A DNA stretch of 43,819 nucleotides from IMG/VR virus record IMGVR_UViG_3300033149_006413, positions 1 to 43,819 of that record; one strand, given 5' to 3'. The DNA comes from a virus. Within the stretch, counting starts at the first letter, position 1, and each line of letters begins with the position of its first letter. Positions 16,672 to 25,176 of this stretch are shown here, piece by piece. A program made the translations under genes and the position numbers. The notes beneath the pieces were generated by a model. It was not told the DNA's origin. It searched no databases and saw only the letters and a program-made list of their open reading frames with translations.

Positions 16672-17041
16672 GGTAATCCACCTCGTTCAGTAGTGTCAAT
16701 TTTCGACCTTCATACGTGTTGAATGCGAACCTACCCGCGTGTGGGTGGTAGTAGTACCATATACCGAACCTCTCAATCTCCTCCAGTTGCACCCTCACGA
16801 GCATGGGCTTCTCCTCCGCAACTGCGGCGAGTGCCGACGCGAGCACTCTCGCATCCACCTCGTCCTGGAGCACCGAGAACGCGGGCGTCCTCGTCGTGCG
16901 GTGGACCTTATGGAACTTGTACTGGAACGTGCGCCCGTTCCTGAACCAGTTCGTCATGTCCCGCTTGATGACCTTGTACCCCACGACGTGTCGCGGGAGT
17001 TGGAACAGCCCGTAGTTCGGTATCTCGTACGCTATACACAT
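16661..17041 (-). CDS. hypothetical protein
   Basis: The protein has 126 residues from ATG 17041, after GGTGATGTG and overlapping the upstream stop. It is beta-rich and basic (YKVIKRDMTNWFRNGRTF) with helices in the middle (ARVLASALAAVAEEKP). Not recognised. Confidence 0.55.
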   Translation of the reverse strand: MCIAYEIPNYGLFQLPRHVVGYKVIKRDMTNWFRNGRTFQYKFHKVHRTTRTPAFSVLQDEVDARVLASALAAVAEEKPMLVRVQLEEIERFGIWYYYHPHAGRFAFNTYEGRKLTLLNEVDYHEL

Positions 17042-17250
17042 CACATCACCTTCCACCAACACTCGCAACCCCACACGATACGACCGTCATCGAGTCGAAT
17101 CTTCGGGTTCTCGTGCTGCGCCTCCACGACGAGCTTGTACAGCCATCCTTTCGAGTCATCCTCCGGCGGTACCTCCTCTCCCTCGTACGTGCCGTAGAGT
17201 GTAGTACCATCTTCGAGGAGCACAGCGACTCTATCGCCTTTCTTTGCCAT
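17041..17250 (-). CDS. small SH3-like hypothetical protein
   Basis: The protein has 69 residues. The pattern GDRVAVLLEDGTTLYGTYEGEEV then RIVWGCECWW resembles a small SH3/Tudor-like barrel. It overlaps the zinc-ribbon gene upstream by 20 nt. Confidence 0.55.
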   Translation of the reverse strand: MAKKGDRVAVLLEDGTTLYGTYEGEEVPPEDDSKGWLYKLVVEAQHENPKIRLDDGRIVWGCECWWKVM

Positions 17251-17479
17251 CGTCCATCACCTCGACGAAACATTTCTCGCACAGCACGGTGATAGGGTAT
17301 ATACCGAACGCGTCCTCGTCGAACACGATGTAGTTCTCCGCCACGCGCTCCGTACTCTCGCACCTGTCACACGTCCACGCGTAGGAGTATTTACAAATAT
17401 GTTTCACGTCTATCTCATCCCTGACACGCGCGACACGCACGTATCTCTTCCCGTTCCTGATGAATTGTTCATACGTCAT
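17231..17479 (-). CDS. zinc-ribbon protein
   Basis: The protein has 82 residues. A basic N-terminus (FIRNGKRYVRVARVR) is followed by CDRCES...CEKCF. It is the second gene of the operon, 8 bp after the stop of the first. Confidence 0.6.
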   Translation of the reverse strand: MTYEQFIRNGKRYVRVARVRDEIDVKHICKYSYAWTCDRCESTERVAENYIVFDEDAFGIYPITVLCEKCFVEVMDDGKERR

Positions 17480-17487
17480 GTGTCATG

Positions 17488-17736
17488 TCACCCCCCTCGT
17501 ATCGTGTACTTCACCGCGAGTATGAGCCTGTCCCATAGCGACGGCCTGTCCTCGCGCGTGATGTACGACCGCTCGAAAATATCGTTCTTCACGATGTATT
17601 GCTCGCCATCGACCCCTGTCACGAGCCAGTCCCCGGCCTCGCCTCGCATCCGCCCCTCGAGCGTATCCACGTACACGCGCTCTTTCAGGCGTATCGCTTT
17701 AATCGGGATAGGTTTCTTTATCGCCAATTCTTCCAT
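17488..17736 (-). CDS. first gene of early operon; small phage-type beta protein
   Basis: The protein has 82 residues. The segment VYVDTLEGRMRGEAGDWLVTGVDGEQYIVKNDIFE recalls the widespread small phage proteins with a GDW-[IL]-V-x-GV-x-GE-x-Y-x-x-K-x-DIFE core, whose function is unknown. It starts about 40 bp after the 17764-17785 promoter and has GGAGAGGTG as RBS, so it heads the operon running leftward to 8876. Confidence 0.7.
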   Translation of the reverse strand: MEELAIKKPIPIKAIRLKERVYVDTLEGRMRGEAGDWLVTGVDGEQYIVKNDIFERSYITREDRPSLWDRLILAVKYTIRGG

Positions 17737-17763
17737 ATTACACCTCTCCTATATTTTCTATAT

Positions 17764-17785
17764 GCTCATAGTATATAAAGGTAAC
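17764..17785 (-). promoter_or_regulatory. early-type BRE/TATA promoter, copy A
   Basis: On the minus strand the sequence reads GTTACCTTTATATACTATG then AGC, a BRE plus TATA box. It is 39 bp before the start of 17488-17736 and overlaps nothing but intergenic DNA. Nearly the same 22 bp occurs at 24935 and 30450, including the CTATGAG downstream of the box. Confidence 0.8.
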
Positions 17786-17786
17786 G

Positions 17787-18425
17787 TTAGACCCCTGAAC
17801 AGATATGCCTGTACGGGCAGTACACGCACCTGAACCCGACGTTCGGCACCCCGCCGCGCTTCACCTCTTCGTCGAACTTGTGTAACTTCTGAAGCCACTG
17901 CTCGTAATACTCCTCCGTCTCGTCCCATGCCACCTTCTCCTTCTTCTCGGTGCGCAGGTACACCACCACCGCGTCCCTTTTCTTCCCATCGATACGCTCC
18001 AGCAGCCGGACGTATACGGACACCTGCATCACATGTTTCTTACTCTTCTTCAGGCTCGTCTTCCAATCGACGAGCGTGTCCTCCGTGTACAGGTCGGGGG
18101 TCATGAGCACCTCCGTCCCGTCATCGAGCGTGATGACGAACTTCTTCTCGACCGTGCCCCTACCGTACTCCTCGACACTCTCGGGCGAGATATCAATCTC
18201 CTCTCTCATCACCGCGTCGAACATCTCGTTACTCATCTCGTCCCGCACCTCGTCGTACGCTATACTCTTCCGCCCGCTCTTGAGATAGTTCTCGACGAAC
18301 CTGTGCACGACGATACCGCGCGCGGTCATGAGATGCGGTTCTTTGAGCCGTTCCTTTTTCCTGTCCCTGTCGAGCACGTGCCTGCGGCTGCACCCGTCAA
18401 TTATCTCCGTCACGTGATATGCCAA
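17787..18425 (-). CDS. Cas4-like Fe-S cluster exonuclease
   Basis: The protein has 212 residues from a TTG start. C12 plus C200, C203 and C209 give the single N-terminal and three C-terminal Cys of 4Fe-4S Cas4/AddB-type nucleases. The nuclease core shows H41, then D111 (MTPD), D120 and K122 (LVDWK) and the Q134-V-x-x-Y motif. It probably processes DNA ends in viral recombination and lies next to the Sak4-like and RPA-like genes. Viral Cas4 homologues are known; no CRISPR locus is present here. Confidence 0.85.
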   Translation of the reverse strand: MAYHVTEIIDGCSRRHVLDRDRKKERLKEPHLMTARGIVVHRFVENYLKSGRKSIAYDEVRDEMSNEMFDAVMREEIDISPESVEEYGRGTVEKKFVITLDDGTEVLMTPDLYTEDTLVDWKTSLKKSKKHVMQVSVYVRLLERIDGKKRDAVVVYLRTEKKEKVAWDETEEYYEQWLQKLHKFDEEVKRGGVPNVGFRCVYCPYRHICSGV

Positions 18426-18705
18426 CTAAATCACCCCGCTTTCGCTTGAACATCGCCAACGCTCTCTCGTACTCCTTCAACATCATCTCGTACACTTTGA
18501 GCTTTATATTCTGCTCCTCCACCAGCTCCTTATCCACCAGGTCTTTCTCCCCTATCCTGTGCAGGTTCTCCCGTAGTATCCTGTTCACGACATCGCTCTT
18601 CGTGCCGGGGGGGAGCGAGTCAATCGCGTCGCTGACCTCCGGCTCGAGCGAGAACGTGTGCACCTTATACTTCACCCCGTGCCTGCTCGGCCTCGCCACG
18701 TTCAC
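18397..18705 (-). CDS. ribbon-helix-helix DNA-binding protein with coiled coil
   Basis: The protein has 102 residues. Residues 12-50 (YKVHTFSLEPEVSDAIDSL, PPGTKSDVVNRILRENL) fit a strand-helix-helix of the RHH/MetJ-Arc class. Residues 55-100 form a charged coiled coil. It could be a transcriptional regulator of the virus or an accessory factor of the adjacent helicase. It is a candidate for binding the palindromic operators, which is inference only. Confidence 0.6.
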   Translation of the reverse strand: MNVARPSRHGVKYKVHTFSLEPEVSDAIDSLPPGTKSDVVNRILRENLHRIGEKDLVDKELVEEQNIKLKVYEMMLKEYERALAMFKRKRGDLVGISRDGDN

Positions 18706-19853
18706 AGCCTCCTACCAATCTTGACTATCTGCTCCCCGTCCTTATCCTTCGTCACGATGATGGAGCCGTTGAGTTTACAGGTGTAGTACACCTTATCCAC
18801 CTCCGCGCTCGTCATCTGGTAGAACTTTTTCAGGAACCGCTTGAGCACCGACAGCTTCATCTGCCCGTCCTCCTCCTCGTCGAGTATCGATGTGAGCATG
18901 TTATCCCACACGTTCTCCCGGAGCATGTCCCTGTTATGCATCTCGTTCTCGAGCAGGCGCACCGTCTCGGTATCGATGGGTATGTCGGGGAACGTGCCGC
19001 GTGCGACGGAGAGCCCGATAGCGAGGCGCCTGTAAATCTTCTCCTCGAAATGCGGTATCCCGACCCCGTCCCTCTCCGCGATTACGTCGAAGAAATCGTT
19101 CAGCTCTTTCATGTCGAGCCTGTGCCCGCACTCCTCGGTCACGCGCTCGAACGTGCGCTCGACCTCGTCCTTCATCCCGAACGTCTGCGGGTCGCGTGTG
19201 TAGTCCTCCGCCCGTGCGAGCTCGACGTAGAGTCGCGCTTTCTTACGCCCGGGGAAGAACGTCTGGAACGAGAACCTACGCGCGAGCCCGGACTCGAGGC
19301 GTAGGGTAGTGGGTCGCATACCGACCCAGAAGGTGAAGCCTATCCCCCTGACCTCGATGGAGCCGTATGCGAGGTCCTTCGTCGCGGAGTCGGTATCGAG
19401 CGCGGTCATGAGATATATCTCGTTATTCCCCGCTCCTTCGCCCTCCATGATATATTTCAATGGCTGATAATCATCCGCCGCGACTATCCCGCGCTTGTAC
19501 CGCTCGAACACGCCATCGGTCTGCCCGTCCTTATCACGCGTGCCGAGCCATGACTCGACACTGAACGTGCTCCTGACAGATGTGGGTAGGATGGGTATCC
19601 CCGCGAGTATCCCGCTCCTCGGCTCGAGTATGGAACGGAACAGGATGGACTTGCCCCATCCACTCCCCGTGATGAACACGAGCGGGATACGGAAGTTCAT
19701 GGGGACGCCATGGTCCTTATACCCGCCCTTATCAATGTTCGCGAGGTTGAGCAGGTGCGCGCCGATGCTCGCTGATGCGCGTTCGAGGAACGACGGCGGG
19801 AGGTCGAGCTGTCTATCGTGTAGCGCCGCGCGCATTGAATCGTAAATTGACAT
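18702..19853 (-). CDS. AAA+ ATPase, putative replicative helicase or loader
   Basis: The protein has 383 residues from ATG 19853. Walker A is GSGWGKS (63-69), Walker B-like GIVAADD (122-128), a sensor-like strand FTFWVGMRP and LARRF (190-194) as an arginine-finger region. The C-terminus (KRFLKKFYQMTSAEVDKVYY) looks like a winged helix. The layout is that of MCM-like or DnaC/DnaA-like AAA+ proteins. With the Sak4-like and RPA-like neighbours it suggests the viral replication initiation machinery. The family cannot be fixed by eye. Confidence 0.65.
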   Translation of the reverse strand: MSIYDSMRAALHDRQLDLPPSFLERASASIGAHLLNLANIDKGGYKDHGVPMNFRIPLVFITGSGWGKSILFRSILEPRSGILAGIPILPTSVRSTFSVESWLGTRDKDGQTDGVFERYKRGIVAADDYQPLKYIMEGEGAGNNEIYLMTALDTDSATKDLAYGSIEVRGIGFTFWVGMRPTTLRLESGLARRFSFQTFFPGRKKARLYVELARAEDYTRDPQTFGMKDEVERTFERVTEECGHRLDMKELNDFFDVIAERDGVGIPHFEEKIYRRLAIGLSVARGTFPDIPIDTETVRLLENEMHNRDMLRENVWDNMLTSILDEEEDGQMKLSVLKRFLKKFYQMTSAEVDKVYYTCKLNGSIIVTKDKDGEQIVKIGRRL

Positions 19854-19876
19854 GTGAATGTTCCTCCGTGTGTAGT

Positions 19877-19903
19877 GCGCCGCCCTGCCCGGTCGGGCGG
19901 CGC
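19877..19903 (-). promoter_or_regulatory. strong 9-bp GC hairpin upstream of AAA+ gene
   Basis: The arms GCGCCGCCC and GGGCGGCGC are perfect complements around a 9-nt loop. The hairpin lies in the 67-bp gap between the Sak4-like stop and the AAA+ start, just upstream of GGAGGAA. It may terminate, stabilise a processed end or control translation. No T-tract follows, so an intrinsic terminator is less likely. Confidence 0.7.
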
Positions 19904-19920
19904 GTGTGTGTGTGCGGTGT

Positions 19921-20733
19921 TCATAGGTACTCATCTATGAACTCTTCTTCCGTGCCGAGCCACGGCTCTCCGAATACGAGTTCGTGCAGTATCCCGTCCC
20001 AGCTCTGGTCCAACAGGTAGGGTCTCTTCTCCGTCTTCTTCTGGAACGCGTTCTTCTCGACGCGACAGAAGATACGGTCTTTCTTGATTAGTCCGCGCTT
20101 GGGATGCACTACGCCCTGTTGTAGCTTGAGCCGGATATCGGCGAGGAACAGGAGTTTGGTATACCCGTCACGGACGCGTCTGCCCGTCGCAGTGTTGTTG
20201 ACATACTCGTCCTTCATCCGCGACGTGAATACCGTGTGCTTACCCGCCTCTTTCGATTTCACGACCAGCCAGTCCAGCTTCTGATACACGAGGGAGTACT
20301 GCACACTCCCCGCCTGTTGTGAGTAGAGGGACTTCTTCCCGGTCTCCGAGAGGGTCCACAGCTCCGCCCAATCGCGCAGGTCGCGCGAGTTATCGAACAC
20401 GATGAGCTCGACGGAGGGCTCGTTCTGGACGACGTAGTTCCAGAATGCCGCAACGTCACCCCAGTCCTTCGGCTTGAAATACTTCGTCCGCCCGAGCTTC
20501 GCCATTATATGTTCGCATTTCCCCTCCGTATCGCACATCGCCATGCTCTCTTTGAGAGCTATGGCGAAGTGGGACTTGCCGACCCCGTCCTCGCCATACA
20601 CCTCTATACAGAGCGGCGGAACCCTCCCCTCCTTGACCGTATCGAATCCGTGGAACTTCGGGACGGGGAGTTTGCCCATGTGTAGCGATGGTCCTTTCAC
20701 GCTACCACCCGAATCTCCAACGGATATCTTCAC
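19921..20733 (-). CDS. Sak4-like RecA-fold ATPase (annealing/recombination)
   Basis: The protein has 270 residues. Walker A is GEDGVGKS (47-54) and Walker B ELIVFDNS (109-116). A DTEGK motif follows the first helix, as in the phage nucleotide-binding proteins of the Sak4 group, RadA/RecA-like proteins that anneal single strands. The downstream OB-fold partner at 20736 is the usual companion. The gene begins 2 bp after its neighbour. Confidence 0.8.
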   Translation of the reverse strand: MKISVGDSGGSVKGPSLHMGKLPVPKFHGFDTVKEGRVPPLCIEVYGEDGVGKSHFAIALKESMAMCDTEGKCEHIMAKLGRTKYFKPKDWGDVAAFWNYVVQNEPSVELIVFDNSRDLRDWAELWTLSETGKKSLYSQQAGSVQYSLVYQKLDWLVVKSKEAGKHTVFTSRMKDEYVNNTATGRRVRDGYTKLLFLADIRLKLQQGVVHPKRGLIKKDRIFCRVEKNAFQKKTEKRPYLLDQSWDGILHELVFGEPWLGTEEEFIDEYL

Positions 20734-20735
20734 GT

Positions 20736-21476
20736 CTACTCCTCCTCTGCGTACACCGCTTTAGCGGAGATTGTGATGTCCCTGCCCTCTCTCTTGGTGG
20801 GGATACCTATCACGGCTACCGCGTCGCCTTCATTGAGCTCTGGAGTGCCTTCGGGCAGCCAGATTGTCACACCACCCGAGAACTTGTCCATGAGCTCGAT
20901 ACCTCCGCCGTAGTCCGTGTCGAACTTCCTGCCCACCCAGCCCTGCACGAGCACGGGGGTGTTCAGGTAGTCCCACAGGTCGTCTATGGGCACCGGCTCC
21001 AGGCTCTCGATGAGGGCTACGGGGTCAACCTGCTCGCCCTCGTACTGCTCCCACTCTCTCGACAGGACGGTGATTTTGCCACTCGCCTGTTTGTAGAGCA
21101 CGGTGAGAGCGGCGACCTGGTTCAACGGCACCGCCTTCAGCATCGCGCTCCTGTCCCTCCTGTCATCCGACCAGAAGGACAGGCGCTCGAGATGCCAGCC
21201 CCGGCCATCGAGCTGGCCGAGGTTGACGAGTGCGATTACGTCGAACACTGTCGCATCGTTCACCTGTCGCGGGTCCCCCCAGCCGAGGGGAATCACGGGT
21301 ATCTTCGCCTTATCCCCGCGCAGGACGTTCGAGTACTGTCCCTTCACGATGGATAGGGCGCCCCAATCCGAGACTCCCTTCTCCTGGTAGGTCGCCATCT
21401 CCTTCACGATATCCTCGACGCTGACACCTACGATGTCGGCGACACGGGATATTTCGTTCTCTATTTCTTCGTCCAT
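20736..21476 (-). CDS. RPA-like single-stranded DNA-binding protein
   Basis: The protein has 246 residues. The N-terminal helices (EISRVADIVGVSVEDIVKEM) resemble those of archaeal RPA-type proteins. Residues 165-245 show an OB fold (VLVQGWVGRKFDTDYGGG, VTIWLPEGT, GDAVAVIGIPTKREGRDITI). A middle domain (80-130) is beta-rich. Pairing with the Sak4-like gene supports a single-strand-binding role. No zinc finger is seen. Confidence 0.75.
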   Translation of the reverse strand: MDEEIENEISRVADIVGVSVEDIVKEMATYQEKGVSDWGALSIVKGQYSNVLRGDKAKIPVIPLGWGDPRQVNDATVFDVIALVNLGQLDGRGWHLERLSFWSDDRRDRSAMLKAVPLNQVAALTVLYKQASGKITVLSREWEQYEGEQVDPVALIESLEPVPIDDLWDYLNTPVLVQGWVGRKFDTDYGGGIELMDKFSGGVTIWLPEGTPELNEGDAVAVIGIPTKREGRDITISAKAVYAEEE

Positions 21477-21488
21477 GGTACTTACCTC

Positions 21489-22247
21489 CTATATGGGGTG
21501 ACTGTTAAACGACCACAGGCGCGGTATATCGAGATTGACTTTCTTCACAATCTCGCGTTCGAGGCCCGGGTCGAGCTCGATACCGAGTCCTATCCTGCCC
21601 AGCTCGTCGCACGCGCGTATCGTCGTGCCCGTGCCGAGGAACGGGTCGAGGACTAACTCGCCTTCGAGTGTAAAATGTTGAATGAAATAGTATGGCAGAG
21701 CCATAGGGAACACCGCACGATTTTTTGAAGAGCGAGGGGTATAATCGTGCTCGAAATATATTAAATTTGTGAAACCCCTGTCCGCCGCCCTGTGCTCGAA
21801 TATCCTCCTCCCGGCGTGCTGGCGGGAGAAGCACACGATGAACTCGTATGCGGGGTATGCCATCCCCTCGTTAATCGTCGGCTGGGGTCGTTTCGCCCAT
21901 ATGAACAGCTCCTTGAGATAGCGCTTGTAATCGTGGAACATGTCCCAGATTACCTCCCAGTTACCCCTGATGGGCTGGATGTTGAGGAACACGTAGTACC
22001 GCGATATACGGAGCATCTCGTCGAGTGAGGTGTAGAGCAGGTGCCGGTACTCGTCGTATGACAGGTTATCGCCGTACCCCTCATACTTCTCCGGCAGTGT
22101 AGTTATATTGTTGAAGTTGTACGGCGGGGAGGTGAGGCAGATATCTACCGAGTCACCCGGCAGGCCCGGGAGTATCGCGAGCGAGTCCCCTATCACGTAG
22201 GGCTTCGGCCTGCCCGGCCACCACTCCGGCACGTCGAACTTCCTCAC
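21489..22247 (-). CDS. DNA methyltransferase, beta class (SPPY, probable m4C)
   Basis: The protein has about 252 residues. Motif IV is TSPPYN and motif I DPFLGTGTT comes after it, giving beta-class order. SPPY is typical of N4-cytosine enzymes. The N-terminus (EWWPGRPKPYVIGDSLAIL) matches that of the 13531-14208 enzyme (DWWPHPKPYAIMDCLEGM), so the two are related. GTG 22247 overlaps the preceding stop and follows GGAGAGGTGG; an upstream ATG at 22268 is possible. No restriction partner is present. Confidence 0.85.
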   Translation of the reverse strand: MRKFDVPEWWPGRPKPYVIGDSLAILPGLPGDSVDICLTSPPYNFNNITTLPEKYEGYGDNLSYDEYRHLLYTSLDEMLRISRYYVFLNIQPIRGNWEVIWDMFHDYKRYLKELFIWAKRPQPTINEGMAYPAYEFIVCFSRQHAGRRIFEHRAADRGFTNLIYFEHDYTPRSSKNRAVFPMALPYYFIQHFTLEGELVLDPFLGTGTTIRACDELGRIGLGIELDPGLEREIVKKVNLDIPRLWSFNSHPI

Positions 22248-22348
22248 GCCGACCACCTCTCCCCGCATATATTACACACGAACTCTCTCATCGTGCCGAA
22301 CGTGGGTAGCTCGGTTATGTTGCTACATCTACAGTGCGGACACGTCAC
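22244..22348 (-). CDS. 34-residue zinc ribbon
   Basis: From GTG 22348 the product reads MTCPHCRCSNITEL, then CNICGERWSA, a minimal two-CxxC ribbon. It overlaps the VWA gene stop by 20 nt and the methyltransferase start by 4 nt. The tight packing supports it, though its size keeps confidence moderate. Confidence 0.5.
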   Translation of the reverse strand: MTCPHCRCSNITELPTFGTMREFVCNICGERWSA

Positions 22349-23930
22349 GGAAGACCCTCCTGATGATGTACTTGTGCAGCTCCCCGATGTCACACCGGGT
22401 GTAGTTCTCCGAGTTTTGCAGGAACTCGTACGCCTTCCCGCTCTTGCTTATATCGATGAGGTGATACGCGATACCCCGCATCGAGCAGTAGTACGCCATG
22501 CGCTCGTACCGCGACTCGCTATCGTACCTCACCGCGTCGAAGATGTCGGGCGCAATCTCGTTATCGTGGAACAGCGAACGCGTCAGCCCGAGCATCGCCT
22601 CGTTATCCGCACCGTCGGTGACAGCGATGAGCAGGTCACCCGGTCGCGCGTGCTCGGAGCGTGCGAGTACGAGCATGGAATCGAAGAGTGGCGTGTAGCC
22701 GAAGAATCTGATACCCCGGAGCACGTTCTTGACGAGCGAGATATCGCGCATGCCGAACGTGTCACAGAGTGGTGGCGCTATCTGCGCGAATGTGGAGACG
22801 GAGAACCGGAGCTCGGCCCTGTGCAAGGCTACCGCGATGGTGAGGAACGCGATGTGGGACCGACGGTCGTCCATCGAGGCGGAGGTATCGAACAGGAGCA
22901 GGACCCTGCCGTTGAACCCGCTCTTTTTCGCCCTGTTATAGATATCGGTGGGTATGTCGAAATGCTTCCGCTCGATGTATCGCTCGATATCTATCTCGAC
23001 CCCTGCGGGGGTCTGCTCATCGCGCCTGCTCATCCTGTTCCGGAGCTGGAGTAGCTCGTCCGCAATCCTGTTCACCGCGTTCATATCCTCTTTCAGCCCG
23101 CTGTCGTAAATATCCCCGTTCGAGTCCACGGCGAACTGTAGCTTCATGCTCGCCTCCGCGAGTTCCTCCACTTCCTTCAACTCCTTCTCGCCGACGTGCA
23201 ACTTCTCCGCCTCGACGAGCTCGTTCACGGGGTTGAGCCCGTCGTTGTAGTTCGCTATCTGCGTGAACGTGTACTTCCCGAGGAACATACGCGTCGCCAT
23301 GCGCGCGAACTCGGGGTCCCTCACGTCGAGCTTCTTCAGCTCATCCCCGAGCTCGGTATCGGTGCCGGGTAACGCGACACCGGTGAGCATGTAATACACG
23401 ATAGGTAGGAGCACGGTGAGCAGGTCTGTCGGCCCGTGCTCGCGCGGTGCCCCGCAGAAGGCTTGCGTATCATCGAGTGACTTGACCGCGGTGTCCCACA
23501 TATCCCTGACGAGCTCCCTCATCCCGCGGTACGTCTCCGTGCCGAGCAGGTCAACGCGGTAGTCCTCGAACATGTTCGTGGTGAACATCACGATGTTCGT
23601 CCTCACCTGACTGTACTCCGTCACTACATTGATAGGCTTTAGCTCCGTCATCACGACGTGCATGCACTCGTGCCATAGCGCATACTTCAGCTTTCGCCAC
23701 GCACGCGCGTGTGCCTCCGGCGTGTTCTTCGCCCCGAATGTAGTCATGTAATACGGTATGAAAATTATCTCACGATACGTATCGGTGCGAGGCGTGCTCG
23801 AGCTCACTTCCAGCCGTAGCTCTCTCACCTTCCCGCCCGTCCACAGCTCGGACAGCACGTCGAGCTTGCGCCTGACCAGTATAGTGTGTCTCCTGAATGC
23901 CGTATCATATAAGCGAATCGACATACTCAT
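22329..23930 (-). CDS. VWA-domain protein with N-terminal HExxH metallopeptidase-like domain
   Basis: The protein has 533 residues. Residues 86-92 contain HECMHVV, an HExxH zinc motif within a helical domain. Residues 345-500 form a von Willebrand A domain with MIDAS DTSASMD (347-353), the Thr of GYTPLFDS and TDGADNE. This domain order matches the DUF2201-type VWA proteins (putative metallopeptidase plus VWA) that act with MoxR AAA+ ATPases to remodel or activate targets. The MoxR partner overlaps it by 26 nt. All MIDAS residues are intact. The role in the virus is unknown. Confidence 0.8.
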   Translation of the reverse strand: MSMSIRLYDTAFRRHTILVRRKLDVLSELWTGGKVRELRLEVSSSTPRTDTYREIIFIPYYMTTFGAKNTPEAHARAWRKLKYALWHECMHVVMTELKPINVVTEYSQVRTNIVMFTTNMFEDYRVDLLGTETYRGMRELVRDMWDTAVKSLDDTQAFCGAPREHGPTDLLTVLLPIVYYMLTGVALPGTDTELGDELKKLDVRDPEFARMATRMFLGKYTFTQIANYNDGLNPVNELVEAEKLHVGEKELKEVEELAEASMKLQFAVDSNGDIYDSGLKEDMNAVNRIADELLQLRNRMSRRDEQTPAGVEIDIERYIERKHFDIPTDIYNRAKKSGFNGRVLLLFDTSASMDDRRSHIAFLTIAVALHRAELRFSVSTFAQIAPPLCDTFGMRDISLVKNVLRGIRFFGYTPLFDSMLVLARSEHARPGDLLIAVTDGADNEAMLGLTRSLFHDNEIAPDIFDAVRYDSESRYERMAYYCSMRGIAYHLIDISKSGKAYEFLQNSENYTRCDIGELHKYIIRRVFRDVSAL

Positions 23931-24885
23931 CTACCCCATCCTTTATCTCGTTCCCCCACTGCGAGTACACGTCTATCACCGTGTATTTCAGCGCCTGCCT
24001 CAACTCCATCCCGCCCACTATGAGCGAGCACACGGCGACTGACTCGCGTATCGACGGGCGGTAGGGCAGGTACTCCGTCTTGGACTTGCGCACGCCCCTG
24101 ACGACCTTCACCGCTTTCGCGCAGTCCGCTTTGTGTGCTGGCGGAATATCGAGCACGCTCTCGACGAGTAGTATCTCTTCCTCCAGCGACGACGGGTAAT
24201 CGACGTACACGCGTATGGCGAACCTGCTCAGTATCGCGGTGGGTAGCTGTCGCGTCCCGATGTGGTCGAGTGAATTGAGTGTCGCGACGGGCCACCAGCC
24301 CTCTTTCGCCTTGACGACGCCGTTGTGTAGGGTGAGCTCGCGCCGTGCGTCGAGTGCCTCGTCGAGCCGGAGTATCACCCCGTCATCGGCGGTCGTCAGC
24401 TCGTCGAAGCATGTGATACCGCCCTGTTTCATGGAGCGTGTGAGCAGCCCGTCCTCCCACTCGATATGCCCGTCAGCCTGCTCGACATACTTGCCCACGA
24501 TGTGGTGCTCGCGTATGCCGGCGGAGCACGGTATGTTCGTGAACGGTATGTTGTGTATGCGTGCGAATGCGGTGACCGCGAGGGTCTTGCCGCAGCCGTG
24601 CGGGCCTATGAGGAGCGTAGGTATCTTCAGCTCGTAATACCGTTCGAGCATGGGTATGAGCTTGTTATAGTCGTAGTACTCGCCGTAGCTCCGCACCTGC
24701 TCCTCCTCGTTCTCGACGTTCTTCCCCGTGTACAGGAACTTGTTCCCCATCTTCATCACGAGGCCCGTTTTCACGTAGGACTCCATCTCGGCGTACACCT
24801 CTACGATGTCGCCTCCCTCGCCACATGCGCGGAATAGCTCGCTCGCCGTGGCTTCGCCTAATTCTTTCAATTTTTCAAAATACAT
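23905..24885 (-). CDS. MoxR-type AAA+ ATPase with N-terminal winged helix
   Basis: The protein has 326 residues from ATG 24885, 8 nt after GGAGTGA (an upstream GTG at 24894 is also possible). Residues 1-55 resemble a winged helix (GEATASELFRACGEGG). Walker A is GPHGCGKT (94-101), Walker B GGITCFDE (155-162), sensor 1 VATLNS and arginine finger LSRFA. Together with the adjacent VWA protein it should form a chaperone-like remodelling pair. It is the first gene of its operon, 50 bp after promoter copy B. Confidence 0.85.
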   Translation of the reverse strand: MYFEKLKELGEATASELFRACGEGGDIVEVYAEMESYVKTGLVMKMGNKFLYTGKNVENEEEQVRSYGEYYDYNKLIPMLERYYELKIPTLLIGPHGCGKTLAVTAFARIHNIPFTNIPCSAGIREHHIVGKYVEQADGHIEWEDGLLTRSMKQGGITCFDELTTADDGVILRLDEALDARRELTLHNGVVKAKEGWWPVATLNSLDHIGTRQLPTAILSRFAIRVYVDYPSSLEEEILLVESVLDIPPAHKADCAKAVKVVRGVRKSKTEYLPYRPSIRESVAVCSLIVGGMELRQALKYTVIDVYSQWGNEIKDGVDEYVDSLI

Positions 24886-24934
24886 ATACTTCACTCCGTT
24901 GTGATAGTAGCAATACTTGCATAGAGAATTTAGT

Positions 24935-24956
24935 GCTCATAGTATATAAAGGTTAC
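24935..24956 (-). promoter_or_regulatory. early-type BRE/TATA promoter, copy B
   Basis: The minus strand reads GTAACCTTTATATACTATG then AGC. It matches copy A in 21 of 22 positions and drives the MoxR/VWA/replication operon. The surrounding 24886-24996 gap contains nothing else recognisable apart from an A/T-rich stretch at 24900-24934. Confidence 0.8.
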
Positions 24957-24996
24957 TATGAACACTTGATATGCGAATAGATTACGTGCCCCGTGC

Positions 24997-25176
24997 TCAC
25001 TTCCCACGGTACACACGTATTGTGAAAAGAGCCACTGCGAAGGCGACCTCCCGCTTGTTCTTGAGGAGCCTGCACAGTGACTCGAGTTCCGCCTCGAAAT
25101 TCATACCCGGGTAGATATGAATCTCGTGCACGAGTGTAGCTATCTGTTGCCTGCGCTTCTCATCCAGCTTGAGCAT
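24997..25176 (-). CDS. small helical hypothetical protein
   Basis: The protein has 59 residues from ATG 25176, after GAGGTTGA and overlapping the upstream stop by 17 nt. It is basic and helical (KRRQQIATLVHEIHIY; LCRLLKNKREVAFAVALF). Not recognised. Confidence 0.5.
   Translation of the reverse strand: MLKLDEKRRQQIATLVHEIHIYPGMNFEAELESLCRLLKNKREVAFAVALFTIRVYRGK

Noticed and set aside
17787-18425. Cas4-like gene as evidence for a viral CRISPR system
   Set aside because: No other cas genes or repeats are present. It sits with recombination genes, where stand-alone viral Cas4-like nucleases are common.
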